From an uncultured Bacteroidaceae bacterium (GTDB lineage: Bacteria; Bacteroidota; Bacteroidia; Bacteroidales; Bacteroidaceae), in assembly GCA_944320965.1 (NCBI GenBank), contig CALUJO010000002.1, forward strand, positions 62,001 to 126,000: a DNA stretch of 64,000 nt, in the 5' to 3' direction. The notes under the pieces were generated by a model. The model saw nothing but the letters and a program-made list of their open reading frames with translations, was not told where the DNA came from and made no database searches. Positions 1 to 8,356 of the stretch are shown one piece after another (the first letter of the stretch is position 1; each line of letters opens with the position of its first letter). A program made the position numbers and the translations under genes.

Positions 1-129
1 AATCTCTGATATGTACTACAATATATATTTAAGGAATGACTAATTTGTAGTATAAAAGCATGAAAATCAACTTTAATTTTCCCAATAGGCCTTTACTCCA
101 AAGGCTGTAAAAGTTAACTCCAATAATTA

Positions 130-933
130 TTATTGCTTCTTTTTGTTTGTTGCAGCAACGACAAAAATACTGATTTCATAAAGAAACCATACAGGCATGG
201 CAACCAGCAACAAAGTAAAGATATCGGATGTTGGGGTGATTATTGCGGCAATTATAAGTATGACAACTATAGCATGTCGGCGGAAGCGGCTCATGAAGGC
301 AGCAGAAAGAATACCAAGTTTGCCAAGAAGCCAGCATAGTACAGGCAATTCAAAAAGAATCCCCATGAGCAAAGTCATCATTGTAAGCGTATCAATATAT
401 GATTGCAGAGTAATCATATTTGCAACATCGCTGCTGACCTGATATGTTCCGAGAAATCTGAACGTAAGGGGAAAAATAAGGAAATAGCTTATCAATACCC
501 CCAAGACAAACATAATATAACCGGAAACAATGATGCGTGACGAATATTTACGTTCGTTCTCATAAAGTGCAGGAGATATGAAACTGAACAGAACATATAT
601 GACATATGGAGAAGCGACAAGCAAACCGGCATACATTGCCACTTTCATATGAATAAGGAACTGCTCGGCAAGACCGGTATTTATAAGCTGTACCGAAAAG
701 TCATCAGCCTTTCCGGATGAATATACAGTATTCAAACTGTCAAAAAGACGATAGATAATGAAATCACTGTCTTTTGGTGCAAGTACTACCGAGAACAGTT
801 CATCCTTGAAAAAGAATGCCGCAACAGCACATATAACAACCATGAAGACAATCTTTATAACAGATGCCCTCAAGATGTCAAGATGTTCCCAAAAAGTCAT
901 ATTACCGTTGTTGGCGGTATCCTCTTCAGCCAT
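130..933 (-). CDS. tatC: Sec-independent protein translocase TatC
   Basis: TatC is the receptor subunit of the twin-arginine translocon in the inner membrane. It binds RR signal peptides of folded proteins. The 267-residue product has about six hydrophobic segments. Its N-terminal motif is FWEHLDILR (residues 14-22) and the conserved FISPALYENERK segment lies near 118-129, both typical of the family. It follows tatA by one base and is the last gene of a leftward operon. Two proteins with RR signals are encoded upstream in the same operon, so they are probable substrates. Family assignment is firm; the substrate link is inferred from position. Confidence 0.96.
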   Translation of the reverse strand: MAEEDTANNGNMTFWEHLDILRASVIKIVFMVVICAVAAFFFKDELFSVVLAPKDSDFIIYRLFDSLNTVYSSGKADDFSVQLINTGLAEQFLIHMKVAMYAGLLVASPYVIYVLFSFISPALYENERKYSSRIIVSGYIMFVLGVLISYFLIFPLTFRFLGTYQVSSDVANMITLQSYIDTLTMMTLLMGILFELPVLCWLLGKLGILSAAFMSRFRRHAIVVILIIAAIITPTSDIFTLLLVAMPVWFLYEISIFVVAATNKKKQ

Positions 934-934
934 A

Positions 935-1135
935 TCAGTCCTTTTTCACTTCTTCTTTCTTTTCCTCTTTTTCATCCTTGCTGTTCATATCTATGTCAGC
1001 TTCTTTCATTCCTTCCTTAAAGCTGCGCACACCTTTTCCCAGCCCTTTCATCAGTTCTGGAATCTTTTTTCCTCCGAAAAATATTAGAATTACAAGAAGA
1101 ATTAAAAGTATTTCCTGAGTTCCTATTCCAAACAT
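935..1135 (-). CDS. tatA: Twin-arginine translocase subunit TatA
   Basis: TatA is the pore-forming or membrane-weakening Tat subunit. The 66-residue product starts with a short N-terminal membrane helix (about residues 5-20). An FGGKKIPELMKGLGKGVRSF amphipathic helix (about 20-39) and a charged lysine/glutamate tail follow, which is the standard TatA plan. It sits directly upstream of tatC and one base after the ECF-like gene. No tatB is seen, so this looks like a minimal TatA-TatC system in which TatA would do both jobs (inference). Confidence 0.95.
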   Translation of the reverse strand: MFGIGTQEILLILLVILIFFGGKKIPELMKGLGKGVRSFKEGMKEADIDMNSKDEKEEKKEEVKKD

Positions 1136-1136
1136 A

Positions 1137-1649
1137 TTACTTTCTTATTAAGTATTTTATAATCAAATATCCTCCAAAGACCTGCAACAGCATGCCCGGT
1201 ATTCCAATTCTGAAATCCTGTGTTGCAAGAACAAAACTGCCGCTTATAATCCATTCGCCAAGGGTTCCAACAATCTGATATGACAAAACCACTGCCAGCA
1301 TAAGCCAAACTGATACTTTTCTGAAACGTGCAGCAGCAAGTCCTGCAAATGTAGCCAATAAAACAGATTTAAGCAATATTGCCGGCAGAACTGCAAGAGC
1401 AGGCATACCAAACATAACCGAATTCAATACAGGCGAAAGTATTGCGGTAAGCAATCCCGCACGCCATCCGTACTTATATGCACCTATCAGAGTAAAGAAA
1501 TATATAGGCAACAATGTAGGACCGCCAAGATGTACAAGATGACACAATTGGGGCAATACTATATTGCCAACAACAAAAAGAATAGCCAAAAGGTATGTTC
1601 TGACCTCTCCGTAACCGAGAGAATAAAGTTTAACTGCAGTTGTATTCAT
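1137..1649 (-). CDS. ECF transporter S-component-like membrane protein
   Basis: This 170-residue protein is almost wholly hydrophobic, with about five or six membrane segments. A GAYKYGWRAGLL loop and a glycine- and leucine-rich core resemble substrate-binding S components of energy-coupling factor importers such as BioY-like proteins. Its substrate cannot be read from the sequence, and no EcfA or EcfT gene is present in the window, so it would need a shared energizing module elsewhere. It lies between the DUF1893 gene and tatA in the Fe-S/Tat operon. The link to a redox cofactor or vitamin is speculation. Confidence 0.7.
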   Translation of the reverse strand: MNTTAVKLYSLGYGEVRTYLLAILFVVGNIVLPQLCHLVHLGGPTLLPIYFFTLIGAYKYGWRAGLLTAILSPVLNSVMFGMPALAVLPAILLKSVLLATFAGLAAARFRKVSVWLMLAVVLSYQIVGTLGEWIISGSFVLATQDFRIGIPGMLLQVFGGYLIIKYLIRK

Positions 1650-1661
1650 TTTTTTATCTTG

Positions 1662-2072
1662 TTATTTTTTAGAAGTTATAAATTCTGTTATAAATGGCAG
1701 ACAATCTTCTGCCGTCAAAGCATCAAGGCATAAGGTCTCAACAGGACACCGTCCGGTATGTGAGCGGTTCCATATCTGCTCTACCCTGCTGCCGTACTCC
1801 ACATCTATATCCTTTCCGGAGAACAGACTGAGTGCTGCTTCACTTATCACCTCAGCATAAAGACTTTTTATTCCGCCAAGAATCATGATTGCCGCAGCGC
1901 CTTTGCCAACCACCTTATCAACAACTGTAGCACCTTTAAGCAGCATGCTGTCTGTTTTCAATATATTGTAAAGGTCGGCAACCCCGCGTCCTGTAAAGGT
2001 ATGCACATCACCATTCTCAATTACAAGCGTATTGTCGCCTGTATGCAGAAGTTCCAACAAATCTTTTCTCAT
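1662..2072 (-). CDS. DUF1893 domain-containing protein
   Basis: This 136-residue soluble protein matches my recollection of the DUF1893 family, which has a cytidine-deaminase-like fold and no settled function. Visible traits are an N-terminal TLVIENGDVHTFTGRGV strand region, a GKGAAAIMILGG turn and two cysteines in a CPVETLCLDA segment near the C-terminus. Its ATG overlaps the stop codon of the aldo/keto reductase gene by four bases (ATGA at 2069-2072), which suggests translational coupling. Linkage to an Fe-S oxidoreductase points to a redox accessory role, but that is inference only. Confidence 0.75.
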   Translation of the reverse strand: MRKDLLELLHTGDNTLVIENGDVHTFTGRGVADLYNILKTDSMLLKGATVVDKVVGKGAAAIMILGGIKSLYAEVISEAALSLFSGKDIDVEYGSRVEQIWNRSHTGRCPVETLCLDALTAEDCLPFITEFITSKK

Positions 2073-3478
2073 AATGTTCCCTGCTTCAGTTTCTCAACAA
2101 ATCCGTTTATACGGTGAAGCTCATGAGGTATATTTATATTCTGCGGACAGTGTGGTGAGCACTGGTTGCAACCTATACAGTGATCTGCCTGACGCAAGCG
2201 CGGAACACTACGGTCATATCCGACAAGGAATGCCTGACGTGCCTTACGGTAATTCTCTGCCTGTCTGTCCTCCGGCACATTGCCTTCGTTCACACATTTG
2301 TTGTAATGAACAAGTATTGCAGGAATATCTATACCATACGGACAAGGCATACAGTATTTACAGTCATTGCACGGAATCGTAGGATACTGCATCATCAGGT
2401 CGGCAGTATCAAAAAGATACTGTATCTCATCTTCGTTCAGAGGGTCAAGCGGACAATATGTGTGCAGATTGTCCTGAAGATGTTCCATATATGTCATACC
2501 GCTCAACACTGTAAGCACATCAGGATAAGTGCCTGCAAAACGGAAAGCCCATGAAGCCACACTGCGTTCAGGCTCGCGCTGTTTCAGACGTGAAACAATA
2601 TGGTCGTGAACTTTTGACAGTCGTCCGCCCAAAAGAGGCTCCATTATTATTGCAGGAATATTGCGCTTGGCAAGTTCCTGATAAAGATATTCGGCATTGG
2701 TGTTCCTGTCATTTATTTCCTTTGCATGTTTCCAGTCCAGATAATTCATCTGTATCTGGACAAAGTCCCATTTGAATTCATCATGACGTGAAAGAAGATA
2801 GTCAAAAACCTTGATATCACCATGATATGAGAATCCAAGATTACGGATACGTCCAGCTTCACGTTCCTTGAGCAGGAAGTCTATCATCCCGTTATTGAAG
2901 AAACGGTCCATCAGCAGTCCCATACCGTCACCACCCCCTACAGAGTGAAGCAGATAATAGTCTATATAGTAAACCTGAAGTTCCTTGAACGACTTATGAT
3001 ACATTGCAAGGGAATTTTCCCTCGTATAGTTTGAGAAATTAGACAGTTTTGTAGCCACGAAAAACTTATCGCGCGGATGTCTCTTCAATGCTATTCCGGT
3101 TGCTCTTTCCGACCAGCCCTGAACATAAACAGGCGCTGTATCAAAATAGTTTACTCCATGCTCAATCGCATAATCTACAAGCTCGTTGACTGCTTCCTGG
3201 TCAATGACATTACCGTTTGCTTCCGGCTCAGGCAAAGTAGGCCATCTCATACAGCCGTAGCCCAGAATGGAAACCTTGTCACCGCTTGTAGGATTTATAC
3301 GGTAAGTCATTTTGTCTTTTGGTATTTCTCTTGAAGCAGACACTTCTTTTGCTGTTTCTTTACCTGCACATGCCGCAAGGCCTGTTGCGGTAATTCCTGC
3401 CGCACCCATAAGTTTCAGGAATTTGCGACGGGAAATATCTTTATTGTTTCTGTTGTTGTCCATAATACTGTTTTTCAA
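2069..3478 (-). CDS. Tat-exported aldo/keto reductase with C-terminal 4Fe-4S motifs
   Basis: The product has 469 residues. The N-terminus carries a twin-arginine signal (SRRKFLKLMG, residues 16-25) followed by LAAC with Cys37, so it should be a Tat-dependent lipoprotein. An alternative start five codons in also fits. The middle is an aldo/keto reductase barrel with DTAPVY, ATKLS and YYLLHS segments that supply the catalytic Asp, Tyr, Lys and His. The C-terminus adds CNDCKYCMPCP and CIGCNQCSPHCP ferredoxin motifs. An exported NADPH-type fold joined to Fe-S clusters suggests electron exchange with the neighbouring ferredoxin instead of soluble nicotinamide. The true substrate is unknown. Confidence 0.9.
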   Translation of the reverse strand: MKNSIMDNNRNNKDISRRKFLKLMGAAGITATGLAACAGKETAKEVSASREIPKDKMTYRINPTSGDKVSILGYGCMRWPTLPEPEANGNVIDQEAVNELVDYAIEHGVNYFDTAPVYVQGWSERATGIALKRHPRDKFFVATKLSNFSNYTRENSLAMYHKSFKELQVYYIDYYLLHSVGGGDGMGLLMDRFFNNGMIDFLLKEREAGRIRNLGFSYHGDIKVFDYLLSRHDEFKWDFVQIQMNYLDWKHAKEINDRNTNAEYLYQELAKRNIPAIIMEPLLGGRLSKVHDHIVSRLKQREPERSVASWAFRFAGTYPDVLTVLSGMTYMEHLQDNLHTYCPLDPLNEDEIQYLFDTADLMMQYPTIPCNDCKYCMPCPYGIDIPAILVHYNKCVNEGNVPEDRQAENYRKARQAFLVGYDRSVPRLRQADHCIGCNQCSPHCPQNINIPHELHRINGFVEKLKQGTL

Positions 3479-3487
3479 GAATTGTTT

Positions 3488-4156
3488 TTAAATAGTACGG
3501 TGCATCTTGTGTCCTTCAACATATATCGCGCTGAAAGGACGTGCAGGGCAAAGATATTCGCATGCTCCACACCCAATGCATCTTTCTTCATTAACAGCCG
3601 GTATCTTTGGAGATGCCGGATTGTTCGGGTCGGAAGGAATCATGGTAATTGCACCGCTCGGACAGTGACGGGCACAGTTTCCGCATTCCACACCGTCTGT
3701 AAGCGGAACACAGTTTTCCTTAACCCATACCGCATGACCTATCTGTGTAGAAGACTTGTCGGCAACAGTTATCGGACGTATGGCTCCTGCTGGGCAAACC
3801 TCCGAACACTTGTTACATTCGGGACGGCAATAGCCACGGTCATAACCCATTTCCGGCTGCATAAGCTTCATAATATCTGTTGACGGACGAAGTACACCAT
3901 TAGGACAAACAGACACGCACAACTGGCATGCCGTACAATGCTGGGCAAAGTTTCGGGCACTCAATGCTCCGGGAGGAACAATAGGAGTCTTACGGTCAGG
4001 GAGTTTCTTGTCCTCAATCACAGCAAGTCCTCCGTCAACCTTCATTTCCTGAGCCTTCAATGTGGCTGCTGTCGCAGCAAGTGCCGTTACGGAAAGGAAG
4101 GAACGGCGTGAGACATCTGGCTTTTCTGCACCTTTGGAATTATTTTCCTTATTCAG
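3488..4156 (-). CDS. Tat-signal polyferredoxin, probable CTG start
   Basis: This protein has four ferredoxin-type cysteine clusters (CTACQLCVSVCPNG, CNKCSEVCPAG, CGNCARHCPSG, CIGCGACEYLCPA). They follow a twin-arginine signal, SRRSFLSVTALAATAAT. The frame stays open to ATG codons at 4225 and 4255, but those lie deep inside the upstream gene. A CTG at 4156 overlaps that gene's TGA as CTGA, is preceded by AAGGAAAAAAT, and gives an N-terminus of normal length for a Tat signal, so I chose it (222 residues). It would pass electrons between the NapH-like membrane protein and the aldo/keto reductase. That role is inferred from operon order. Confidence 0.85.
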   Translation of the reverse strand: MNKENNSKGAEKPDVSRRSFLSVTALAATAATLKAQEMKVDGGLAVIEDKKLPDRKTPIVPPGALSARNFAQHCTACQLCVSVCPNGVLRPSTDIMKLMQPEMGYDRGYCRPECNKCSEVCPAGAIRPITVADKSSTQIGHAVWVKENCVPLTDGVECGNCARHCPSGAITMIPSDPNNPASPKIPAVNEERCIGCGACEYLCPARPFSAIYVEGHKMHRTI

Positions 4157-5004
4157 ATTTTTTCCTTGGAACCTGTTCGGGAAGACTTCGGCATATGCAT
4201 ATATTTTATCGCTCCCTTGTGACATTTGTCTATACAGTCCATACATGCGACACATCTGCCATAGTCTATCGTATGATTGCTGATGTCAATACATGCTGCC
4301 TTGCAGTTGCGTTCGCATTTCTTGCAGTTGACACATTTATCGGTATCAATAACAGGTTTCAGCCATGAAAATCTTGATATGAACCCGAGAACAGTACCAA
4401 CCGGACATATTGTGTTGCAATAGGTACGACCGCTTCTCCATGCAAGAACAAAAAGAAGTACAAACACCACTACGGCAATCACAAATGTCGGAATGCTTCT
4501 GATCCAAACTTCTGTGGAGTAAAACGAATAGCTGTCAGCACGTTCGGCAAACCAGGCAAAAAGATTGTTGCCAGCCTGATATATCGGGGCAAAAAGATTC
4601 TGTGCTATACGGCCATACGAGCTGTATGGGGCAAGCAATGCAACAAACGAACCTATTCCGGCAACCAATGCAACAACAAAAAGTACAAATATGCCGTATC
4701 TCAGCACTTTCTTTTCGTGCGAATAGGAATATCTGTTCTTTTTACTCTTCTTTCCGAACCATGCCATAATATCCTGCATTACACCCAATGGGCAAATTAC
4801 AGAACAATACACACGTCCGAAAATCAGTGTTATCAGAATTTCTACAGCAACAACGCCTGCATTTACGGCAAGAAGCGCAGGCAAAAACTGTATCTTGGCC
4901 ATCCAGCCCAACCAGACATGCAATGTTCCGGTGAAATCAAGGAACAACAGAGTTATTCCGATAAAGAACAATGCAGCAAGAACTATTCTTACTTTTCTTA
5001 ACAT
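4153..5004 (-). CDS. NapH/MauN-type membrane 4Fe-4S ferredoxin protein
   Basis: This 283-residue integral membrane protein has about five membrane helices. It carries two CxxxCP motifs facing the cytoplasm (CSVICPLG, CNTICPVG) and two C-terminal ferredoxin motifs (CVNCKKCERNC, CVACMDCIDKC). This layout is that of NapH-like quinol-linked electron-transfer proteins. It is the first gene of the leftward operon, with a TAnnTTTG box about 40 bases upstream. It probably moves electrons from the quinone pool or a cytoplasmic donor to the exported ferredoxin encoded next. The donor is not identifiable here. Confidence 0.88.
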   Translation of the reverse strand: MLRKVRIVLAALFFIGITLLFLDFTGTLHVWLGWMAKIQFLPALLAVNAGVVAVEILITLIFGRVYCSVICPLGVMQDIMAWFGKKSKKNRYSYSHEKKVLRYGIFVLFVVALVAGIGSFVALLAPYSSYGRIAQNLFAPIYQAGNNLFAWFAERADSYSFYSTEVWIRSIPTFVIAVVVFVLLFVLAWRSGRTYCNTICPVGTVLGFISRFSWLKPVIDTDKCVNCKKCERNCKAACIDISNHTIDYGRCVACMDCIDKCHKGAIKYMHMPKSSRTGSKEKI

Positions 5005-5044
5005 AATATTTGATTTTTGTCTTGTCTATAGGATTTTATCACAA

Positions 5045-5052
5045 CAAAATTA
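5045..5052 (-). promoter_or_regulatory. Predicted -7 box for the Fe-S/Tat operon
   Basis: The minus strand reads TAATTTTG, matching the Bacteroidetes TAnnTTTG consensus, about 40 bases before the first ATG of the operon. No clear -33 TTTG was found at the usual distance. Confidence 0.5.
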
Positions 5053-5192
5053 TAGAAAAATATAAATTGCTGTATAGTTTTATGTTAAATGTTGGAGTCA
5101 TGTATTTTTTAAGTTGAGAAATATTCAGAATTCTGAACATTATCAGACAATAAATGTTTTGCCGAATTTAAAATACACAGAATTTCAATGCA

Positions 5193-5257
5193 AAAAAACT
5201 CCCGGCCTTTTACCTGAAAACATTAAATGTTTATGGCAAAAAGGCTGGGAGTTTTTT
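5193..5257 (-). terminator. Long bidirectional hairpin terminator
   Basis: AAAAAACTCCCGGCCTTTT (5193-5211) pairs with 5239-5257 over 19 bp with one G.U pair, and U-runs are read on both strands. The loop contains a second inverted repeat, AAACATT/AATGTTT. It lies downstream of the acetyltransferase gene and before the Fe-S operon. The rest of the 5005-5367 gap is AT-rich and has no gene. It also holds palindrome TTCAGAATTCTGAA at 5124-5137 and a related inverted repeat at 5316-5329. Confidence 0.8.
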
Positions 5258-5367
5258 ATAAATACCTTTAATGTTTTCGGCCAAATATCTGCGGACATTT
5301 TTCATCTTAACAGACTCTGAATTTTCAGAAATTCCATACAGATTTTCAAAGGCATATTTCCACTATA

Positions 5368-5934
5368 CTAAAGCTGTATATCTTTAATATACTTGGCCGG
5401 TACACCACCTACTATGGTATTTGCCTTTACATCCTTTGTGACTACCGCTCCGGCTGCAACAATTGCATTGTCACCGATAGTGACACCGGCAAGAATAGTG
5501 GCATTCGAGCCTATCCATACATTTTTGCCTATTACAATCGGCGCAGGGTACGTATTTGCCCTGTCCTCAGGTTTCTGACCATGATTGAGAGTTGCAAAAA
5601 CAACATTATGGCCTATCTGGCATCCGTCGCCCAAAGTTACTCCGCCATGGTCCTGAAAATGGCAACATGCGTTGATAAAGACATTTTCCCCTACATGGAT
5701 ATTCTTCCCGAAATCGGTATAGAATGGAGGAAATACGCGCAATGTTTCAGGGACAGTATATCCCATAATCTCTGACAGGAACTTGCGGACTTCGTCAGGC
5801 GTATGATATTCCGAGTTCAATTTGAATGTTATACGTCTTGCTTCATTGCTCATCTCGTTCATCAGTACATGTATTTCATCTGAGGATAATGCCTGACCGG
5901 TCTTTACATATTCAATAAAATCTGCTAAAGTCAT
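5368..5934 (-). CDS. Left-handed beta-helix O-acetyltransferase (maltose/galactoside type)
   Basis: This 188-residue protein has an N-terminal helical cap, with sequence around LNSEYHTPDEVRKFL as in maltose and galactoside acetyltransferases. A hexapeptide-repeat beta-helix follows (HVGENVFINACCHFQDHGGV, NVWIGSNATILAGVTIGDNA). It should transfer acetyl from acetyl-CoA to a sugar hydroxyl. The conserved histidine is in ATLNHG. The sugar acceptor is not predictable. It stands alone between two terminators or promoters and is followed by a strong hairpin. Confidence 0.88.
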   Translation of the reverse strand: MTLADFIEYVKTGQALSSDEIHVLMNEMSNEARRITFKLNSEYHTPDEVRKFLSEIMGYTVPETLRVFPPFYTDFGKNIHVGENVFINACCHFQDHGGVTLGDGCQIGHNVVFATLNHGQKPEDRANTYPAPIVIGKNVWIGSNATILAGVTIGDNAIVAAGAVVTKDVKANTIVGGVPAKYIKDIQL

Positions 5935-5962
5935 TTTTCAATAAAAATATTTTTTGTCTGAA

Positions 5963-6526
5963 TTATCTGATAGAACTTGTTTCGCGCTTTATTGAAAGTG
6001 TCACAGTCACGCTTCCTGTACCGAGAGCCTGTTTCAGATCTTCCTGTGTTACATCAAGAATCCTTCCGAGTCTTGTAAGTGACCACCTGTTTGTATCATA
6101 ATATATAACAAACTGGTTTCCTTGATATAATATCAGGTCGCCGGGTGAAGTTGTTATATATTCATCATTTCTTGGCAAACTTACACCAAGCTGTCCGACT
6201 TTCTCCATATTAGCATAGTCATTCATGTTTACAACAATATCACCCTGTTCCAATAGTTCGGCAAGTGCCCTTGCCGAAGAATTGTCCTGAAGTTCGGCAA
6301 CAAATGATCTGCCGTTCCGGATTTTAATTTCTATATTCTTCATCTCATTATTCTGGTTTTGTCCGTTTTCATCTGTATTTTCCGAAGTTTCACTCTTTGA
6401 GTCCTCCGTCTGTCCGGTATTCTCTGTTTTGTAATTACCCGTAACCGGTTCATCTTTGGTACATCCCGCTGATATACCGAATAAAATAGCAGCCGTCAAT
6501 AATATAAATAACATTCTGATATTCAT
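5963..6526 (-). CDS. Cyclophilin-like fold lipoprotein
   Basis: From the ATG at 6526 the product is 187 residues with a clean lipoprotein signal ending ISAGC (Cys22). A start 12 codons upstream would put a polar stretch ahead of the signal. A serine, threonine and asparagine linker (about 25-60) leads to a domain with the shape of the cyclophilin-like family (PF18050 type): IKIRNGRSFVAELQDNSSAR, a GDLILYQGNQFVIYYDTNRW core and a C-terminal beta strand. These proteins lack proven prolyl isomerase activity. Function is unknown; the fold call is by pattern. Confidence 0.75.
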   Translation of the reverse strand: MNIRMLFILLTAAILFGISAGCTKDEPVTGNYKTENTGQTEDSKSETSENTDENGQNQNNEMKNIEIKIRNGRSFVAELQDNSSARALAELLEQGDIVVNMNDYANMEKVGQLGVSLPRNDEYITTSPGDLILYQGNQFVIYYDTNRWSLTRLGRILDVTQEDLKQALGTGSVTVTLSIKRETSSIR

Positions 6527-6696
6527 ACTCTGTTCTGTTTTTAAGTTGATTGTACGATGCAAAGTTATTTTAACTTTACGACGTTTTTGTATATCAATTA
6601 CAGATGTTTATACCAATATTCCCTGTATTTGCCCAAACATGATTTGCTATGCCCGACCGACATGTCATTATACTGTCATAAAATGCCCAAACCATA

Positions 6697-6748
6697 GAAA
6701 AACAACAGCGACAGCCGGAAGGATAAATTTCCTTTGGCTGTCGCTGTC
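6697..6748 (-). terminator. Hairpin terminator of proS
   Basis: ACAGCGACAGCC (6705-6716) pairs perfectly with 6736-6747. On the minus strand the stem is followed by GTTTTTC. It lies just downstream of the proS stop codon. Confidence 0.8.
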
Positions 6749-6769
6749 AATATGGTATATCAATTCAAA

Positions 6770-8251
6770 TTAATAAGCTCTTGCAAACAGAACTCTTCTT
6801 GCTGAAGGTTTTCCTGTTACCATACACTTACCCGGAGTAGTATCTCCATCAAAAGGAATACAACGGATAGTAGCCTTAGTTTCTTCCTTGATACGTTCTT
6901 CTGTTTCCGGAGTTCCGTCCCAGTGTGCAAGGATAAATCCGCCTTCTTCAATCTTTTCCTTGAATTCGTCGTAAGTATCTACTGTAATAGTATGCTCTTC
7001 TCTGTATTTCAATGCCTTGTTGTAAATATTGTTCTGTATGTCTTCAAGAAGTTCAACAACATAAGTTTCAATATTTTCCAAAGGACGAACATCCTTGTTC
7101 AGTGTATCACGTCTCATAACTTCAACTGTACCGTTCTCCATATCACGGGCACCGATAACAAGTCTTACAGGAACACCTTTCAATTCATAGTCTGCGAATT
7201 TGAAACCAGGGCGCTTGTTGTCTGCATTGTCATACTTAACTGATACGCCAAGCTTTCTAAGATTTTCTGCAATGCTTTCAGCTTTTGCGTTTATTGCATC
7301 AAGCTGTTCCTGATTCTTATAGATAGGAATAATTACAACCTGTATTGGAGCAAGGTGCGGAGGAAGAACAAGACCGTTGTCATCAGAATGAGACATTATA
7401 AGAGCACCCATCAAACGAGTAGAAACACCCCATGAAGTAGCCCAAACATAATCAAGTTTATTGTTCTGATCAACAAACTGTACATTGAATGCCTTAGCAA
7501 AGTTCTGTCCAAGGAAGTGTGAAGTACCTGATTGCAATGCTTTTCCATCCTGCATAAGTGCTTCTATTGTGTAAGTGTCAAGAGCACCGGCAAATCTTTC
7601 ATTAGCTGATTTTACTCCCTTGATAACTGGCATAGCCATGTATTTTTCAGCAAAATCAGCATATACTTCAAGCATTCTCTGTGCTTCAGCCTCAGCTTCT
7701 TCTCTTGTAGCGTGTGCTGTATGTCCTTCCTGCCACAAGAATTCTGCTGTACGAAGGAACAGACGTGTACGCATTTCCCATCTCATAACATTTGCCCACT
7801 GGTTACAAAGGATAGGAAGGTCACGGTATGACTGTATCCAATTCTTGTAAGTACTCCATATAATAGTTTCAGAAGTAGGACGTATGATAAGTTCTTCTTC
7901 AAGTTTTGCTTCCGGATCAACAACAACTCCGCTTCCGTCTTCGGCATTTTTCAAACGGTAATGTGTAACGATTGCACATTCCTTGGCAAATCCTTCAACG
8001 TGTTCAGCTTCACGGCTCAAATATGATTTTGGTATAAGCAGCGGGAAATAAGCATTAACGTGTCCTGTTTCCTTGAATTTCTTGTCAAGGATACTCTGCA
8101 TCTTTTCCCAAATTGCATAACCGTAAGGTTTGATTACCATACAACCTCTGACCGGAGATTGTTCAGCCAAATCAGCTTTCACCACAAGGTCATTGTACCA
8201 TTGTGAATAGTTTTCGCTGCGTTTGGTCAATTCTTTTAATTCTTTTGCCAT
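6770..8251 (-). CDS. proS: Prolyl-tRNA synthetase (archaeal/eukaryote type)
   Basis: This enzyme charges tRNA-Pro. The product is 493 residues from the ATG at 8251 ([20 protein letters not shown]), the usual start in the order. A start nine codons upstream would put the ATG close to the -7 boxes. Class II motifs are visible: the motif 2 region [20 protein letters not shown], a TSETIIW segment and a motif 3-like [18 protein letters not shown]. An anticodon-binding domain and a C-terminal zinc-type domain that ends in Tyr follow. The large bacterial editing insert is absent, as expected for this type. Confidence 0.95.
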   Translation of the reverse strand: MAKELKELTKRSENYSQWYNDLVVKADLAEQSPVRGCMVIKPYGYAIWEKMQSILDKKFKETGHVNAYFPLLIPKSYLSREAEHVEGFAKECAIVTHYRLKNAEDGSGVVVDPEAKLEEELIIRPTSETIIWSTYKNWIQSYRDLPILCNQWANVMRWEMRTRLFLRTAEFLWQEGHTAHATREEAEAEAQRMLEVYADFAEKYMAMPVIKGVKSANERFAGALDTYTIEALMQDGKALQSGTSHFLGQNFAKAFNVQFVDQNNKLDYVWATSWGVSTRLMGALIMSHSDDNGLVLPPHLAPIQVVIIPIYKNQEQLDAINAKAESIAENLRKLGVSVKYDNADNKRPGFKFADYELKGVPVRLVIGARDMENGTVEVMRRDTLNKDVRPLENIETYVVELLEDIQNNIYNKALKYREEHTITVDTYDEFKEKIEEGGFILAHWDGTPETEERIKEETKATIRCIPFDGDTTPGKCMVTGKPSARRVLFARAY

Positions 8252-8289
8252 ATCTATTGATAATATTACTGTTTTCAATTCAGAGTTTG

Positions 8290-8305
8290 CAAAATTACAA
8301 AATTA
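8290..8305 (-). promoter_or_regulatory. Tandem -7 boxes for proS
   Basis: Two adjacent minus-strand TAATTTTG boxes (8290-8297 and 8298-8305) match TAnnTTTG. They lie 40-50 bases before the chosen start and favour the ATG at 8251 over 8278. Confidence 0.45.
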
Positions 8306-8356
8306 TAAATATATAATTATGTTTTTAGTCTAATTTTTGAACACCCGCTCAAATCT

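Noticed and set aside
3488..4255. ATG start at 4255 for the polyferredoxin
   Set aside because: It would overlap the upstream gene by about 100 bases and place 49 extra residues before the Tat signal.
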